This document shows positions 13,793 through 15,619 of a stretch of DNA of 15,619 nt, in pieces; within the stretch, counting starts at the first letter, position 1; every line of letters starts with the position of its first letter. Under the pieces are notes generated by a model that made no database searches, had not been told where the DNA came from, and saw only the letters and a program-made list of their open reading frames with translations. Where the stretch lies: assembly GCA_934338765.1 (NCBI GenBank), contig CAKRHL010000035.1:1-15619 (forward strand). Direction: 5' to 3'. The position numbers and the translations under genes are program-made. Source of the DNA: an uncultured Lachnospiraceae bacterium (GTDB lineage Bacteria > Bacillota > Clostridia > Lachnospirales > Lachnospiraceae).

Positions 13793-14584
13793 TTAATCCA
13801 GTGTCAATTTGTTATCTATAGAGTTAATAATATAAAATCCTTTTGCATTCAGGCTGTCCTCACGGTTATAAAGCATCAAAGAGTCATCCATCTGACGGAA
13901 AATAGCACCGGCTTCCTCCACGATACACTGCATGGCTGCAGTATCCCACTCCATGGTCGGATTGAAACGGTAATATACCTCAGCCTCGCCTTTCGCTACA
14001 ACACATCCCTTCAGAGAGCTTCCCATTTTAACAAAATTGCTGATCTGATACTTCTCTAACAGCTTGTCCATCTGCTCACATCCGTGGGAGCTGCTCATCA
14101 CCATACGAAGCTCATGAATATCTGTACAATCAGAAACCTGAAGCTTCTTTCCCGTCTCGTCCTTTGTGTCAAGGTATGCTCCCTGTCCCTGTGCCGCATA
14201 ATAAAGCTCTCCTGTCACCGGAACATAGATCACTCCCATAACAGATTTATGCTGATAAGACAATGCGATATTGACTGTAAACTGACCATTTCTCTTAATA
14301 AACTCCTTGGTGCCATCCAGCGGATCTACCACAAAACAGTAATCATTATCCAGACGGGACAGATCGTCCTTTTCCTCCTCGGACAGGATCGCATATTCCG
14401 GAAATGCCTCCTTCAGTGCATCTACAATAATACGGTTGGAAGCTTTGTCCGCTGCTGTCAGAGGCATATCCCCATCCTTATAAGTGATCTGCATATCTTC
14501 TGCATTCTCATAAACATCCATAATAGCATATCCGGCCTTTACTGCTGCCTCCTTGGCTACCGCAAGTTCTTTTTCTAAATTCAT
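13793..14584 (-). CDS. cysQ: 3'(2'),5'-bisphosphate nucleotidase, CysQ-like
   Basis: This 263-residue protein belongs to the inositol monophosphatase superfamily, which are Mg-dependent, lithium-sensitive phosphatases. Metal-binding motifs are present: LSEEE at 68-71 (the acidic pair), DPLDGTKEF at 87-95 (Asp87, Asp90, Gly-Thr) and EWDTAA at 212-217 (Asp214). The GTKEF ending of the second motif is typical of CysQ rather than of inositol phosphatases. CysQ removes the 3'-phosphate of 3'-phosphoadenosine 5'-phosphate, the by-product of PAPS use, and can also act on PAPS. The neighbour encoding APS kinase, which makes PAPS, strongly supports this role. The ATG at 14584 has GGAGG 6 bases upstream. 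A promoter at 14762-14790 and a hairpin at 14710-14742 lie in the 219-base gap after cysNC. Confidence 0.92.
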   Translation of the reverse strand: MNLEKELAVAKEAAVKAGYAIMDVYENAEDMQITYKDGDMPLTAADKASNRIIVDALKEAFPEYAILSEEEKDDLSRLDNDYCFVVDPLDGTKEFIKRNGQFTVNIALSYQHKSVMGVIYVPVTGELYYAAQGQGAYLDTKDETGKKLQVSDCTDIHELRMVMSSSHGCEQMDKLLEKYQISNFVKMGSSLKGCVVAKGEAEVYYRFNPTMEWDTAAMQCIVEEAGAIFRQMDDSLMLYNREDSLNAKGFYIINSIDNKLTLD

Positions 14585-14709
14585 TAAAATCCTCCGTTCT
14601 TCTGCAACTGATATATTACAGGTAAAGTCTCATTTGAATTATATCCATACAATTTTTCATATGATTCATTATAAAATATATTATTTATTATATGCATCCT
14701 TAACTACAA

Positions 14710-14742
14710 AGAGGTTTGGCCATGAATATAGCCAAACCCTCT
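14710..14742 (-). terminator. hairpin between cysNC and cysQ: terminator or attenuator
   Basis: In minus-strand RNA, AGAGGGTTTGGC (14742-14731) pairs with GCCAAACCTCT (14720-14710) as 11 bp with one bulged G and a loop of about ten bases. Only CTTTGTAGTT-like bases follow, a poor T-run. It could end cysNC transcripts, but it also lies about 13 bases into the transcript expected from the cysQ promoter, so it may act on both. The plus-strand reading lacks a T-run. Confidence 0.65.
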
Positions 14743-14761
14743 GTTTATTGATTTCATACTA

Positions 14762-14790
14762 ATCATACTACATTACTATGAATATTGCAA
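14762..14790 (-). promoter_or_regulatory. sigma-A-type promoter for cysQ-chrA
   Basis: TTGCAA (14790-14785) and TATGAT (14767-14762) are exactly 17 bases apart on the minus strand, just after the cysNC stop codon. Transcription would start near 14755, upstream of the hairpin, giving a leader of about 170 bases to cysQ. Several other TATAAT-like sites occur in the AT-rich stretch nearer cysQ, but none has a convincing -35. Confidence 0.6.
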
Positions 14791-14803
14791 TCTATTTTTT
14801 CAA

Positions 14804-15619
14804 TTAAATATATTTCTTTAATTCTTCCATCAGATAATCCACTGATTCCTCCACCGTCATACCTGTGGTATCAATGGTGATCTCAGGATTTTCCGGTGCC
14901 TCATAAGGGCTGGAAATACCGGAGAAGTTTGGAATCTCACCACTGCGGGCTCTCTTGTAAAGACCCTTGACATCTCTTCTCTCGCACTCCTCCAGAGGGG
15001 TACTGATATAGATCTCAATGAAATTGTCATCACCGATGATATCCCTTGCACTGCGGCGGTCACTTGCAAATGGAGAGATGAAGGAAGTCAGTGTGATCAG
15101 TCCTGCATCATTCATAAGCTTTGCAACCTCAGCTACACGACGGATATTCTCGATACGATCCTGCTCCTTGAAACCAAGGTTCTTGTTCAGACCCATACGT
15201 ACATTGTCTCCATCCAGAAGCATGGTATGCTTGCCCTGTGCAAAAAGTCTCTTTTCCACCTCATTGATCAGGGTAGACTTACCGGCACCTGACAGACCTG
15301 TCATCCAGATTGTCTTTGGCTCCTGTCCCTTCTGCTGTGCACGGAGCTCTCTGGTAATGTCCATATTGTGCCATGTAAGGTTATCGTCACGGCGGAGCGG
15401 ATGCTCTACAACGCCACATGCAGAAGTCATATTGGTGATACGGTCGATCAATACGAAACCACCAAGCTCCTTATGATGCTTAAACTCATCAAAAACAATA
15501 GTATCGGAACATGCAATATCACAACATGCGATCTCGTTCTTGTACAGCTTATCGGTCTGTACATGAGTACCCTCATTGACATCAACCTTATACTTGATAT
15601 TCATAACAACAGCCGGAAC
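14804..15619 (-). CDS. cysNC: bifunctional CysN-CysC: sulfate adenylyltransferase large subunit / APS kinase, N-terminus outside the window
   Basis: The open frame runs off the right edge with no stop (VPAVV precedes the first Met at 15604), so that Met is internal. About 271 residues are visible. The first 75 or so match the last beta-barrel domain of CysN (KYKVDVN, KNEI, GGFVLIDRITNMTSACGVV), which with CysD makes adenylylsulfate (APS) from ATP and sulfate. A complete APS kinase domain follows, which phosphorylates APS to PAPS: Walker A GLSGAGKST (about 108-116 of the visible part), LDGDNVRMGLN, ENIRRVAEVAKLM, FISPFASDR and KGLYKRARSGEIPNFSGI. The gene ends at 14804. Upstream cysD is expected beyond the edge. 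PAPS may serve sulfate assimilation or sulfotransferases; the window does not decide. The order cysNC then cysQ links synthesis of PAPS with clearance of its by-product. Confidence 0.94.
   Translation of the reverse strand, partial: VPAVVMNIKYKVDVNEGTHVQTDKLYKNEIACCDIACSDTIVFDEFKHHKELGGFVLIDRITNMTSACGVVEHPLRRDDNLTWHNMDITRELRAQQKGQEPKTIWMTGLSGAGKSTLINEVEKRLFAQGKHTMLLDGDNVRMGLNKNLGFKEQDRIENIRRVAEVAKLMNDAGLITLTSFISPFASDRRSARDIIGDDNFIEIYISTPLEECERRDVKGLYKRARSGEIPNFSGISSPYEAPENPEITIDTTGMTVEESVDYLMEELKKYI

Noticed and set aside
15604..15604. Met at 15604 as the start of a stand-alone APS kinase
   Set aside because: The frame stays open to the window edge and the preceding and following residues match the interior of the last CysN domain, so this is a fusion protein cut by the edge.

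Overview
The window looks like chromosomal core DNA of a spore-forming, low-to-moderate GC Firmicute, most likely a gut-type Lachnospiraceae (Clostridia). The evidence is strong AGGAGG-type ribosome sites, a spmA gene, a DnaE with an N-terminal PHP domain, a WhiA/RapZ/HPr-like cluster, and protein sequences of clostridial flavour. The family-level assignment is inference. Every gene I can support lies on the minus strand, so the order of expression runs from right to left. Both edge genes are cut by the window.

Reading in the direction of transcription: (1) 15619-12290 holds a sulfate-activation group. It contains the C-terminal part of a CysN-CysC fusion (sulfate adenylyltransferase large subunit plus APS kinase), then a promoter and a hairpin leader, then a CysQ-like 3'-phosphoadenosine 5'-phosphate phosphatase and a two-domain ChrA-family oxyanion transporter. 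(2) 12248-12062 is a stand-alone tRNA-Arg(ACG) unit with its own promoter and strong terminator. (3) 11970-8792 is a cell-envelope and regulation cluster: murB, rapZ (yvcJ), whiA (yvcL) and a Crh/HPr-like gene, closed by a strong terminator. It resembles the Bacillus yvcJ-yvcK-yvcL-crh cluster but has no yvcK (glmR) between rapZ and whiA. (4) 8732-5274 is dnaE. (5) 5256-3877 is pfkA with its own sigma-A-type promoter, followed by a 71-residue membrane-anchored acidic protein. (6) 3843-1 is an apparent sporulation-linked operon: spmA, a YlbJ/SpoVV-like membrane protein, a zinc-dependent phospholipase C-like protein and an M18 aminopeptidase.

The most unusual points are these. A 15-bp-arm inverted repeat brackets the spmA start region and overlaps a possible sporulation promoter; it could silence read-through RNA but not RNA from the local promoter. 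The HPr-like protein has Glu at the phospho-His position but keeps Ser46. The neighbouring RapZ has lost the Walker A Lys-Ser pair (it reads Arg-Asn). A 22-bp element sits directly behind two different terminators, upstream of dnaE and of murB. The cysQ-chrA promoter lies before, not after, the hairpin that follows cysNC.

No intergenic stretch exceeds 300 bases; the longest (14585-14803) holds the cysQ promoter and hairpin. I saw no insertion sequence, prophage, CRISPR array or rRNA. I could not point to an obviously novel multi-gene defence-type system here; the novelty candidates are regulatory and residue-level.
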